NCBI GenBank assembly: GCA_911728455.2
Contig: OU452239.1
Location: forward strand, 13,064,328-13,128,327
Reading direction: 5' to 3'
Origin: Marthasterias glacialis
Taxonomy: Eukaryota > Echinodermata > Asteroidea > Forcipulatida > Asteriidae
DNA length: 64,000 nucleotides
The translations under genes and the position numbers were made by a program. Below, piece after piece: positions 50,501 to 55,930 of this stretch; position 1 is the stretch's first letter; every line of letters begins with the position of its first letter. A model generated the notes under the pieces. The model worked only from the letters and a program-made list of their open reading frames with translations, was not told the DNA's origin and made no database searches.

Positions 50501-53396
50501 TCCCATGCAGGGCAGGCTCAGAGACAACGTGCGTATCGGGTTTCACGTAGCTTAACGGCGCGTGACGACAAATAAAGCCGACAGGCGCTCATAAATTAAA
50601 ACGTATCTTGGAAAGTTGCAAGAGGTAGCAGCCAAATCTGGTACCAAAATGTAGGGGAGACTATGGGGATCACGCCAGTATAAAAATTATGGCGGGAATC
50701 CACGGAAATCTAAACTTTCCTTGTTATTTTATAAAACAGATCTGTTTTTGTGCTTTTTTGGACAGTTTTTACCCCAAAATGGTATTGATTAAAATTTTCA
50801 AAATTTTTTTAACCTAATATTTTTGAAATATGACTTATGGACAGTAGTTGTAAAAATTTTAAAGTAAATGCCTGTTCGCAAAAATACCCATATTATTTTT
50901 TTAACAAATGCACCTACTTTTAGTCACTTAGCTTCATTTAGGCAATTCTTTGTGTTCAAAAACATAAACAAAATACTAAAAAATATTTTTTAAGAAAAAC
51001 ATTCTCAAAAAGTGAGCTTGGGGGTCTGATCTTTCAAAAAAACTTTTTTAGAAGTGGAACCGTCACACACCACAAAGCACTATTTTGGCGCACTTTGATT
51101 TACCCCTGGCCCACTGTGCGACGGTCCGCCAATGTGTAACTGCTGGTTGTATTTCCAGAGGCAAATTGATGCTTTTTGAAACACTATTCACTAATTACTA
51201 CACACTGTTGCATGAGCAGCTCTTAATTAAAGAGGATAATGAGCAATTCCAATCAGCAAAATTCTAAGAGACTTGAAGGCAATGTGCCCCTTTAAATATT
51301 AGTGGCTAATGTTTGATTGTTTTCGTGTAAACTGTTTTTAATACAGTTGCTGGCTCAACAACGAAAATGGTGTCATTTGGGCTTTCATAGCGCCAGTAAT
51401 TTGTGTCACTGCGGTAAGTTCAACTTCTCCCCGCATTTTGTTTCGAGTCTTCATTCTTACCATGATGACTGTACCATTACACTATCGAAACGTCACATTA
51501 CTGTCATCAACCTTGTTAAAAACTCATGACGGACAGTTACTAGTGCTACCGTGAACAATTTTGAGGTGAATTTTGTAATTTTACAACAACAAAGAACAGT
51601 CAAGAAACTGATAATTAAAAATAAAATAAGGTAAGACGAAGGATAAACAAAACAATGTAAAGAACAAAATGTCAGCGTCAACTGTAACAAACTTAGTCAA
51701 CATTACATAACATTATAATAAGATGTCTCTGTTGTCGCGGGTAAAGAGAAAAAGTAAAATTTACCGAGTTGTAATTTATTTATTGTTCCATTTCTTGACA
51801 GTGTAATACCTGCGTGCTTATTCGCGTCATAAGAGTGTTCCTGTCTCTGGAGGCTTTGGCCGACAAATCAGATGCCAAGAAGATTATGTAAGAAAAGATT
51901 TCAGTCAAAAGTTTTCCAGATCTAAACAAACTAGACATTTCAATTCTGTAATATTTTGATAATTTTATCATCAATGCTTTGTATCTTCTTCAGAGCTGGT
52001 GCCCGTGCAATTGTTCTTCTGACGCCACTACTGGGTATCACGTGGTTAATCGGACTTATGAATATTAATGAGTCTGTAGTTGTACTTTCCTACATCTTCG
52101 TCATCCTGAATTCCTCGCAGGTTTTTCATTACTTTCTTTCTTAATTTATTTATACTTTCGAGTTAAGTTTTTTTTAGAATACTGTCAGGTGTAAAAATAT
52201 ATTTGTACTCCACTTTAGTTATTGATGTAGTAGCCTTTTTGACTTTTTTGTTCTTGACCAGGGCGTATGGATATTCATACTCCACTGCGTTCTTAACGAA
52301 GAGGTGAGTTAATAGTTGATTGTTTTTTCATATTTTGTTTAAGTTAGTCTCCAAAATATTTGTGAGGTTGGACGATCGGGGATATCTTGTTCTTGGACGA
52401 AGTTCTATAGCATTATTTAACTATTAAAAACTGTACAGCTTCGCAATCTTTCCAAATTAATGCATGTCGCTAGTGAAAAAGCGAGACCACTAGAAATGTT
52501 CCAAATGAATACAAAAATAACCAGCCCCGCTGCAGCAGCAGCTATAAGGGATATCTGGATTATAATCAGATTATTAAAATTAACTCAAAGTGCCACTTCA
52601 AAATAAGTGACAATCGCAAAATTTAAGAGTTAGATATAATTATACCTAGGCCTCAAAACTATGTTGCCTAATAAGGAGACCATTAACTTTTGTTCGGAGA
52701 CCATTAATTTTTGTTCGAAACCTAGTACTAAAGTTCTTCAGATAACAAAATTTTCCTTATAGAAGCGACAGGTATTGCATGTGGGGTTTTTTCGCAGTCT
52801 GGTTATAGTATGTTTATGTTGTTGTTGTTCTTTGTTTAAATTACTTGTCTATGTCTACTTTTGATAGGTCAGCAAAGCGTTCAAGTTGAAGTTGACGAAG
52901 CACCGCAAACTCCATTCGTGTAAGATCAACCCGAACATGGACTCGTCAAGCAAGTCTGCTGTAGATTCACAGGCAAGAAAATTATCCAGAAAGAAAAGTA
53001 AGACAAAACGGTCTATGGACGATAACAAATAATATTGATTTGTAAAAAGCCGGTAAACAAACCTTTGTTACGTAACTGTAACCAACTAGTAACTCCCCAA
53101 GGTTTGTATGGTTAGTTGTAGGCCTAGTCTGGTCCCAATTTCTACCTCGTCACGTTTTTCTTACTTGTGAATACAGGGAACACGTCAATAATGCAGGGCA
53201 CAAAACCTTGGGAGGTTCGAAAAAGATCCACGCACTTGTAATGATTACTAGTTAAATTGTTCGGAAATATTACCGTAAAATGTAAACTTTAATATTCAAT
53301 TTTTGTTTTTATCTGTAATGTTCAGATATCGCGTGGGCGACTAATTCGACATCAACCGACAAAACTGCAGTGATGTCATCAGTGGAAAATAAATGA
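11708..53396 (+). CDS. Adhesion GPCR with N-terminal C-type lectin domain (21 coding exons)
   Basis: Coding exons, by homology and GT-AG phase: 11708-11758, 15108-15341, 16448-16622, 17164-17255, 17911-18015, 42637-42705, 43177-43288, 43814-43915, 44252-44439, 44711-44760, 45634-45760, 46004-46110, 46523-46622, 47129-47279, 47695-47761, 51347-51413, 51802-51887, 51994-52120, 52262-52303, 52868-52997, 53326-53396. They total 2,253 bases in one frame, giving 750 residues. Domain order: signal peptide (1-26), C-type lectin fold (about 28-153), Ser/Thr/Asp-rich linker (154-185), GAIN (about 190-435) with the GPS motif, seven helices (about 447-685), basic cytoplasmic tail. The family is membrane-bound, self-cleaves at the GPS, and signals through G proteins when the tethered agonist is exposed. 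The ligand is unknown. Intron 5 is 24.6 kb and hosts four antisense genes; intron 15 hosts a Transib element. The first exon is the least certain, but its phase fits and it supplies the hydrophobic signal core. Confidence 0.93.
12696..12870. mobile_element. Palindromic CCGGATTCTGGGTC-type MITE, copy 1
   Basis: The ends are inverted repeats: CTCGGGTCAGAATTGACCCG at the left and its near reverse complement CGGGTCAATTCTGACCCAGGAG at the right (split here for length). The interior repeats the same short words (TTCTGGGTC, TTTGACAC). Related copies lie at 15358-15570 and 47370-47480, all inside this gene's introns. Confidence 0.7.
15108..16622 (+). CDS. GPCR exons 2-3: C-type lectin domain
   Basis: Exon 2 (15108-15341) and exon 3 (16448-16622) join in phase 0. 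The sequence shows the long-form C-type lectin pattern: [28 protein letters not shown], then R-C-V-V-L...W-E-L-Q-D-C and F-x-V-K-C. Six cysteines fit the three disulfides of this fold. The calcium/sugar signatures EPN or QPD and WND are absent (W-E-L-Q-D-C stands in the last position), so calcium-dependent sugar binding is unlikely and a protein ligand more probable; that is inference. A fold-back element (15358-15570) lies just after the exon 2 donor. Confidence 0.9.
15358..15570. mobile_element. Palindromic CCGGATTCTGGGTC-type MITE, copy 2
   Basis: Carries the same words as copy 1 (TTGACCCATTTCTGGGTAA, TTTTGACACGGATTCTGGG, CTGACCCAGAAATTGATCA). It starts 16 bases past the GPCR exon 2 donor. 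The ends are more diverged than in copy 1. Confidence 0.6.
16275..16366. mobile_element. Small fold-back element, copy 1
   Basis: ACAATGGGATACTTTTGAGA at the left and TCCAAAACTCTCCCGTTGTC at the right are near inverted repeats. AGCACTAGGTGGCAGTTTGCC resembles the interior of the element at 22384-22526, so the two are relatives. Confidence 0.5.
17256..17910 (+). other. GPCR intron 4, no further exon seen
   Basis: A spliced exon ends at 17255 (donor GTAAGAG) and the next begins at 17911. The 70-codon frame at 17349-17561 has no flanking splice sites in the right phase and looks like chance. Confidence 0.5.
18452..23800 (-). CDS. Secreted FAMeT-domain-like protein, paralogue A
   Basis: Exons (5' to 3'): 23743-23800, 21487-21591, 20630-20674, 19765-19812, 19193-19381, 18452-18708, totalling 702 bases and 233 residues, with every intron in phase 1. 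Residues 1-19 form a signal peptide ([19 protein letters not shown]). Exon 2 encodes a module with [12 protein letters not shown] and C-G-Y. Exons 3 and 4 are short acidic/Thr linkers. Exons 5-6 encode L-D-F-T-L-K-N-P...[10 protein letters not shown] and [13 protein letters not shown], ending W-K-F-Y-E-P-C. That last part resembles the farnesoic-acid-O-methyltransferase-like domain (Pfam Methyltransf_FA), which in animals is generally a non-enzymatic extracellular module. Compared with paralogue C, exon 5 lacks 21 bases (about seven codons around P-E-D-G-S-T). Function unknown; secretion is inferred. Confidence 0.82.
20519..20564. repeat. (CA)n microsatellite
   Basis: About 22 CA units in the intron between exons 2 and 3 of paralogue A. 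The equivalent position in paralogue C (about 33970) has only GTAAAATATTATT, so the tract arose after the duplication. Confidence 0.95.
21904..22373. mobile_element. MITE-like element with ATAGACCGAYTGCGC ends, copy 1
   Basis: Left end ATAGACCGATTGCGCGACC and the reverse complement of the right end, ATAGACCGACTGCGCGACCC, are terminal inverted repeats. CACGTGAC-containing blocks lie just inside both ends. A second copy in the opposite orientation lies at 39381-39827. It sits in intron 1 of paralogue A. Confidence 0.75.
22384..22526. mobile_element. Small fold-back element, copy 2
   Basis: CAATGGGAGACTTTTGAGGA...GGTAGCAGCAGACTTACCA is mirrored by TGGTAAGTCTGCTGCCACCT...CCCATTGG. Arms are about 42 bases and the loop about 60. 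It lies 10 bases from the element ending at 22373. Confidence 0.75.
22804..22936. repeat. 47-bp tandem repeat, 2.8 copies
   Basis: ACAACGAACGCGGTGTTATC starts units at 22804, 22851 and 22898. The third unit lacks the GCACCGTGG segment. Paralogue C has a single related unit (GGTGTTATTTTTAGCACCGT near 36450), so the array expanded in A only. Confidence 0.9.
24705..24875. repeat. Old interspersed repeat, copy 2
   Basis: Patchy similarity to 7908-8072 (CATAGAGCCATATTGCGGAC, CACTCTCAAAAGAGCCACAC, TGACACCACTC). Confidence 0.5.
24880..26767. other. Spacer between paralogues A and B, no gene
   Basis: AT-rich, with scattered short repeats and a CGCGAT-rich patch near 25130-25260. No exon-like sequence. 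It lies upstream of A and downstream of B, so it could hold A's promoter region (23801-24700) and B's 3' untranslated region. Confidence 0.45.
26768..29793 (-). CDS. Secreted FAMeT-domain-like protein, paralogue B
   Basis: Exons: 29739-29793, 29434-29538, 28514-28555, 27479-27655, 26768-27024, totalling 636 bases and 211 residues, all introns phase 1. The signal peptide is [18 protein letters not shown]. Exon 2 has [12 protein letters not shown] and I-A-C-G-Y. Exon 3 is an E-E-P-A-T-T-G-G linker. The two terminal exons carry the FAMeT-like module ([20 protein letters not shown]). The 48-base linker exon of A and C (D-G-T-T-T-V-G) is missing here, and a SINE (28083-28400) occupies that intron. 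Because introns are phase 1 throughout, the loss keeps the frame open. The final exon is 257 bases, exactly as in A and C. Confidence 0.82.
28083..28400 (+). mobile_element. tRNA-derived SINE (GTCGTG-family), in paralogue B intron
   Basis: A-box GTGACCGAGCGGTCGAGCGC and B box GTTTCGAATCCCGG (about 28156) are separated by a long variable-arm-like insert, as in Leu/Ser tRNAs. The body includes GGAGTAAATGGGTACCTG and GCATACTCCAAAGGAGTTGA, ending in AAAATAAATTCATTGAC. Relatives: 43505-43790 (5'-truncated, plus) and 55247-55557 (minus). Confidence 0.85.
29794..31027. other. Upstream region of paralogue B, shared block and (AT)n
   Basis: No exon was recognised. About 30640-30890 is clearly homologous to about 36965-37215 upstream of paralogue C, including CCCCTCGCTTTTAAATCC, GATCGATGCTTCCATA and AAGGTAAGCTACGGAACGTG. 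An (AT)n tract spans about 30983-31002. AAGATGGCGGCG, a YY1-like motif, is at about 30455. Confidence 0.6.
30640..30890. repeat. Duplicated upstream block of paralogue B
   Basis: Aligns over about 250 bases with 36965-37215. In C the block begins about 140 bases before the start codon; in B it is about 850 bases away, so sequence was inserted or lost after duplication. It could carry shared regulatory sites, but that is inference. Confidence 0.75.
31028..31377. mobile_element. MITE with about 55-base terminal inverted repeats
   Basis: AAAACTGAAGTGTTGAATCC plus AACACTT.CATGTGTGCGGTCAG.GACTACACTT is found at the left and, in reverse complement, at the right end. The interior is built of smaller palindromes around TTAAATCTAACA and GTTGAATTCAAC. 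No open frame. Confidence 0.8.
31378..32090. other. Spacer between B and the orphan exon, partly duplicated
   Basis: About 31830-32090 is homologous to about 32280-32520 (blocks ACAACAGCTAT, GTAAAC.TGACGTAA, TTGCATT.CATTA), i.e. the 3' flank of a FAMeT-like gene copied twice. No other gene is seen. Confidence 0.55.
32091..32250 (-). pseudogene. Orphan terminal exon of a FAMeT-like paralogue
   Basis: It reads [10 protein letters not shown]...[22 protein letters not shown] and stops at 32091-32093, just as the terminal exons of A, B and C do. The 5' part (equivalent to about 35 codons up to and including F-W-V-T-Y) is missing, and the match breaks off at about 32247 next to an AAAAGCCC/CACACACCC junction. 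No upstream exons belong to it. It is a remnant of an unequal duplication; it could still be used as an alternative 3' exon by gene C, which is testable. Confidence 0.8.
32529..36823 (-). CDS. Secreted FAMeT-domain-like protein, paralogue C
   Basis: Exons: 36772-36823, 35774-35878, 34058-34102, 33804-33851, 33257-33466, 32529-32785, totalling 717 bases and 238 residues, all introns phase 1. The signal peptide [14 protein letters not shown] differs from that of A, although exons 2-6 are very close to A. Exon 2 has [12 protein letters not shown] and T-A-C-G-Y; exons 3-4 are the E-E-P-A-T-T-G-G and D-G-T-T-T-V-G linkers; exons 5-6 carry the FAMeT-like module with I-P-E-D-G-S-T intact, F-W-V-T-Y-E-N-G and W-K-F-Y-E-P-C. 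The exon 4 donor is GTGGGT rather than GTGAGT. Introns are also strongly conserved with A, indicating recent duplication or gene conversion. Confidence 0.84.
35593..35742. mobile_element. hAT-like MITE with 8-bp target duplication
   Basis: The 150-base insert begins CAGCAGCGTAGCG and ends CGCTACGCCGCTG, near-perfect inverted ends of the CAG...CTG type. GTTACTGA flanks it at 35585-35592 and 35743-35750. Paralogue A has the uninterrupted sequence GCTACTGAGGCAAG at about 21457-21470, so the empty site is visible inside the same window. Confidence 0.9.
36965..37215. repeat. Duplicated upstream block of paralogue C
   Basis: Counterpart of 30640-30890 (see that entry). Identity is high in CCCCTCGCTTTTAAATCC and AAGGTAAGCTACGGAACGTG and lower between them. 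Confidence 0.75.
37216..38162. other. Spacer between paralogues C and D, no gene
   Basis: AT-rich with a short (AT)n near 37785. The 82-codon plus-strand frame at 37581-37829 has no recognisable feature. Confidence 0.5.
38163..41569 (-). CDS. Secreted FAMeT-domain-like protein, divergent paralogue D
   Basis: Exons: 41506-41569, 39133-39336, 38815-38994, 38163-38428, totalling 714 bases and 237 residues; all three introns are phase 1. Signal peptide [16 protein letters not shown]. Exon 2 is longer than in A-C and cysteine-rich ([18 protein letters not shown]) before the shared [11 protein letters not shown]. The linker exons are absent. The last two exons keep the family outline ([33 protein letters not shown]) but have lost F-W-V-T-Y. 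The gene structure and the 3' exon boundary match A-C, so it is the most divergent, perhaps oldest, member. Confidence 0.78.
39381..39827. mobile_element. MITE-like element with ATAGACCGAYTGCGC ends, copy 2 (inverted)
   Basis: The reverse complement of this stretch aligns with 21904-22373 along its length (ATGTCATCACGTGAC, CATGCTGT.ACCGACAGAGTCACA, GTTACTA.GCCC). It lies in intron 1 of paralogue D. Confidence 0.75.
40301..40800 (+). mobile_element. 3' end of a CR1/Jockey-type non-LTR retrotransposon
   Basis: An open stretch to TGA at 40529-40531 reads [10 protein letters not shown]..., [21 protein letters not shown] and [11 protein letters not shown]. That is the typical C-terminal tail after reverse transcriptase in CR1/L2/Jockey-like LINEs. 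An untranslated 3' region follows, ending in AATAAAATAAAATAAAA. The element is heavily 5'-truncated and lies in intron 1 of paralogue D, antisense to it. Confidence 0.75.
41570..42636. other. Upstream of paralogue D to GPCR exon 6, no gene
   Basis: This would contain the promoter of D (minus strand) and the last part of GPCR intron 5. I recognise no specific site. Confidence 0.4.
42637..45760 (+). CDS. GPCR exons 6-11: GAIN domain and GPS autoproteolysis motif
   Basis: Exons 42637-42705, 43177-43288, 43814-43915, 44252-44439, 44711-44760 and 45634-45760 carry most of the GAIN domain. The GPS has the cysteine and tryptophan pattern C385-S-F-W, Y-W-S-D-E-G-C404, T-C416-S-C418-D-H-L-T. The cleavable bond is predicted between Leu421 and Thr422 (H-L|T). 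The tethered agonist would then begin T-N-F-A-V-L-V, close to the family consensus. All residues needed for self-cleavage appear intact. The exon 5 piece (17911-18015, rich in acidic residues with L-L-D-L-I-N) supplies the start of the GAIN helical subdomain, 24.6 kb upstream. Confidence 0.92.
42815..43015 (-). mobile_element. tRNA-derived SINE, antisense copy
   Basis: On the minus strand the B box reads CCGGTTCAAATCCCACC (around 42965-42981), followed by a body with TTTTCAGTCCCTGCCTGATT, the same block as in the SINE at 8478-8708. It lies in GPCR intron 6. Confidence 0.75.
43505..43790 (+). mobile_element. 5'-truncated SINE (GTCGTG-family)
   Basis: Begins inside the body (GTGTCCTTGAGCAAGACACT), continues with GGGGTAAATGGGTACCTGTG and GATACTCCACAGGGAGCTGA, and matches 28190-28400. 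The tRNA-like head is missing. Confidence 0.75.
45146..45512 (+). mobile_element. tRNA-derived SINE with (AAT)n tail
   Basis: Head TGTCGTGGCCGAGGGGTCTA (A box) and TGGGTTCGAATCCTGG (B box, about 45201) are followed by GTGTCCTTGAGCAAGACACT and a body ending AATTAATAATAATAATAATA. It lies in GPCR intron 10, between the two exons of the GPS. Confidence 0.85.
46004..52303 (+). CDS. GPCR exons 12-19: seven-transmembrane region
   Basis: Family B2-type helices are recognisable: TM1 [17 protein letters not shown]2 around [14 protein letters not shown]3 starting V-A-C507 and ending [12 protein letters not shown]4 with I-G-W-V-C-P-F-I-I-V; ECL2 C578-W-L-N-N and TM5 [11 protein letters not shown]6 [16 protein letters not shown]7 [13 protein letters not shown]. 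The conserved C507-C578 disulfide pair is present. ECL2 is split by the intron at 47762-51346, which contains the 3.25-kb Transib insertion. Confidence 0.95.
46111..46522 (+). other. GPCR intron 12, nothing further seen
   Basis: Donor GTAAGA and acceptor TTTCAAG bracket unremarkable AT-rich sequence. Confidence 0.4.
47370..47480. mobile_element. Palindromic CCGGATTCTGGGTC-type MITE, copy 3 (short)
   Basis: TGAGTCAGAATTGACCTGGA at the start and TGACCCGGAATCTGTGTCAA further in mark this shorter relative, about 90 bases past the exon 14 donor. Confidence 0.6.
47870..47906 (+). repeat. Left terminal inverted repeat of the Transib element
   Basis: Heptamer CACAATG, then GGCCAAAATGAG (12 bases), then ATCAAAGTGCGCCAAAAT. 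It pairs with the right end at 51082-51118 with only one mismatch outside a seven-base variable window. Confidence 0.93.
48251..50482 (-). pseudogene. Transib/RAG1-like transposase, disrupted
   Basis: Pieces: 50482-50117, about 50163-49627, 49626-about 48990 and about 49010-48251. The catalytic region shows [10 protein letters not shown] (first Asp, codon at 49477-49479), [10 protein letters not shown] (second Asp, 49132-49134) and [10 protein letters not shown] (Glu, 48506-48508). Zinc ligands C-Y-I-C and H-I-L-L-I-H keep the spacing of RAG1 C727/C730 and H937/H942 as I recall it. K-L-F-R-L-R-H-A-R matches the RAG1 K-L-F-R-R-F-R block. The C-terminus is acidic (D-N-D-D-D-S-D) and lacks a RAG1-type tail. 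Damage: a frame change at an A7 run near 50131-50140, a TAG at 49627-49629, and a frame change at a GAGAGAG run near 49012-49022. Each could be a real mutation or an assembly slip. Confidence 0.92.
50483..51081. other. Non-coding 5' part of the Transib element
   Basis: The 600 bases between the transposase start and the right end contain no open frame of note and several AT-rich stretches. The transposase promoter is expected here. Confidence 0.5.
51082..51118 (-). repeat. Right terminal inverted repeat of the Transib element
   Basis: Read inward: CACAGTG (identical to the V(D)J consensus heptamer), GGCCAGGGGTAA, ATCAAAGTGCGCCAAAAT. Confidence 0.93.
52868..53396 (+). CDS. GPCR exons 20-21: cytoplasmic tail and stop
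   Basis: The 66-residue tail starts [11 protein letters not shown], is Lys/Ser-rich, and ends in [10 protein letters not shown] before TGA at 53394-53396. The terminal residues do not form a classical PDZ ligand. AATAAA polyadenylation signals follow at 53496-53501, about 100 bases downstream. Confidence 0.85.
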
Positions 53397-53495
53397 AGTG
53401 CGCCACCACTCGACGGTACCAATGAAAAGTAACTATAGTTCCAAATCTCGTAAAGACAATTGTTATATAAATACTAGTATTGCTTGTAATGTGTG

Positions 53496-53501
53496 AATAA
53501 A
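53496..53501 (+). terminator. Polyadenylation signal of the adhesion GPCR
   Basis: AATAAA lies 100 bases after the stop codon in an AT-rich context. It is the first canonical signal downstream on this strand. Confidence 0.6.
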
Positions 53502-55246
53502 ATTTAGCGTAAATTGTTTAAATCTATGTAAATATCATAATTTTTAATTTTAGTAGACGTCATTTTATTATTCGAGTGCTCTCATTTTCGTAGAAACAAA
53601 ATTTGGTAGCTTGATTTGAAGACATTTTACGAATAGGGCCTATGTGTTGTTAATAAATTAAATAAATCAGCGGATAAGTTTATTTTCTCGGCATTTATAA
53701 GAAGTTTATGATTTTGAAGGTTTTAAAACTTAAAGCACAGTAAACGCGATTGATAATACTTAGGGGGTAGTGGGAGAGGGGTGATGATTTTTATAGTAAA
53801 AAAAATCATTGTTATAGATACAACCTGCACAAAATTGTTTTTATTTTCTCCCAACTCGGACGACTGATCGAGCCCATGTAGTCACAGTTTTTTTCCATGT
53901 ATATATTGAATCACACAAAGTAAAAACACTGCACTGTCAGCTTTACGAATCCTATATTTTACCCTTTTAGAATGAAAAGGCTACATTTCTTTGCATTGTG
54001 TGTTTTTGTTCCATAAAAAAGTGAGTAAAACATGTTTTGTTGTTCGAGTTCATAATGAGTGTCTATCCGTCGATTTTAAAACATGAATGTGTAACGGTCT
54101 TCATGAAGTAATGTAGGGTAAAAAGAAGGCCATGGTCTGGTCCTTTGATATGACTAATTATAACTTCGCTGAGTTAACACTGCCAATCGACTTATAGACA
54201 TAAGACGTTATGGCGGCAGCGCGGTCAGGCAATGCTGATACACAGCACGGAGCTATAAAACGGCTAACAGAAGCTCCCGACCATACGTCACAAGTTTGCT
54301 TATGTTTATGCAAATTAATGCTCCCACTGAAGGGGCGGGGCGGCACTTGAAAATCGTCAACATTAATTTTTAAATATTTATGAGAAACATTTTTGCGAAA
54401 AAGTGTACACGTATGTATACACCAAAAATATATTTGTTTGTAATGAATGAAAACTCCATTTCATATTTCCTTTAAATTCACAAATTTGTTACTTTTTTTT
54501 AAATTTATTATTGTTATGATTTTATCATGATGATATCCTTTTTCAGAATATGTTCAATTATCTAAAATAAAATGTAGTTCTTCAGGAAATGTCATGGTTC
54601 AAAAGTACTCATAAACCTGTAAATTACTGTGGTTGTATGTAAATTTGTGTTACAGTCAATAAAAAAGTATAAGTCTTAAAAAAATTGTTCTTAAATCTTG
54701 TCTGCATACTTTATTTTCGAGACCGTTGCAGCAACCCAGCATGAATATTAAAGCTCTCCAGTCTTAGACACTTTGTAATAATTTCCCACTGGAAACTACA
54801 CTTTAGAAAAGCTTTAAAATTGCCTTTTACTTTTTCTAAATCTGTTTTATACTGTCAATGGTTTTAAACTGTACATGGCATCCTTAAAGAATCAAAGTAC
54901 AGACATTGGGTACAAGACGGATAACAGCAAACAGCTAAGCAATAACCAAGAAGAGAAGAAGTTACTCAAAAGTTCAGGGAGAGGTGTCTTTTCTACAAAC
55001 GATTTCATCCAAATACATGGTGATCAATAAAAAAAACAGGAAAACGGTTTAAACGATTTACTTTGTGCATCAAGAAAGAGAAGAACATAAAAAACTCTTT
55101 GGTTTAAACGATTTACTTTGTGCATCAAGAAAGAGAAGAACATAAAAAACTCTTTGGTTTTTCCCTCTCATCAATGTATATTTCAACAAAAGTTGATAAT
55201 TCATATAATAATGATAGCGTATACTTATTATGCGCATTATCAAGCC
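53502..55246. other. Intergenic between the GPCR and PIH1D2, no gene
   Basis: AT-rich, with a 55-base direct duplication at 55046-55158. I see no exon. Confidence 0.5.
55046..55158. repeat. 55-bp direct tandem duplication
   Basis: GGTTTAAACGATTTACTTTG starts at 55046 and 55101. The two units are identical over their length, so the duplication is very recent or an assembly artefact. Confidence 0.9.
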
Positions 55247-55557
55247 AACTAGGCCTCTCAATGCGCCTTACAGTATTATTAGCCCTGTTCGTTGGGCCCT
55301 AAGTATTCCTAAAACCATCTCAACTCCTTAGGAGTATGCAGCACTGGCAGCCAAATCAGCACACAGGTTGATAATCATTCACATCAACAATCTCTACCCT
55401 AGTCGCAGGTAACCCTTTACTCCTGGGTGATGAGAAGCAATTATAGTTAAGTGGTTTGCTCAAGGACACACGTGTCTCGACCAGAATTTGAACCCACACT
55501 CCAGTGACCAAGCCACTGAAACTTGAGTTTGATGCGCTACACCAGTCGGCCACGACA
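55247..55557 (-). mobile_element. tRNA-derived SINE (GTCGTG-family), antisense
   Basis: On the minus strand: TGTCGTGGCCGACTGGTGTA (A box), GGGTTCAAATTCTGG (B box, about 55481-55495), GTGTCCTTGAGCAAACCACT, ending in the conserved TGCATACTCCTAAGGAGTTG body. Full-length head. Confidence 0.85.
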
Positions 55558-55930
55558 TTATACTTAATGTTCCCAAATCATGTGTGGGACAAAAATCACA
55601 ATTACCTCAGGTAGGAATTGAAACCAAGACCAAATTCTAAAGTACAATTATTAACCACCGGACTACAGAGTTGCCCAATGACAAGGGCAAAGACACTATC
55701 GTTGAAAAAAAAATAATAAATGAGCAAAATTCTCTCCATAATTAATTTGGACATGTTACTTTTCCCAATGTTCCTTCCTTTTAGCAGAACACTCTGTTAG
55801 TTTCTAATCGGTATCACCTGCTTTTTAGAATGGAAAGCTATATTTTTCTGAAGCACTCCAAAGAGTTGCTAGGGTCCGCATCTGTCTCTGATGAGGAATT
55901 CAGATGAGTAAAAATTGAAATGTCTTATTC

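Larger units (their letters stand above)
47865..51123 (-). mobile_element. Transib/RAG1-like DNA transposon with target duplication
   Basis: The element itself is 47870-51118 (3,249 bases). The 5-base duplication CGACG lies at 47865-47869 and 51119-51123. The left end begins CACAATGGGCCA; the right end, read inward, begins CACAGTGGGCCA. After seven unmatched bases both share ATCAAAGTGCGCCAAAAT. GC-rich 5-base duplications and CACWRTG ends are the hallmark of Transib elements, the family from which RAG1 and the V(D)J signals derive (established knowledge). The transposase is on the minus strand, antisense to the host GPCR. No RAG2-like (kelch) frame is present. Complete ends but a broken gene suggest a fairly young, non-autonomous copy. 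Confidence 0.95.

Noticed and set aside
47870-51118. Possible ProtoRAG element with a RAG2-like partner
   Set aside because: No second gene or kelch-like frame fits in the remaining 0.3 kb and 0.6 kb of the element, and the transposase lacks a RAG1L-type C-terminal tail.
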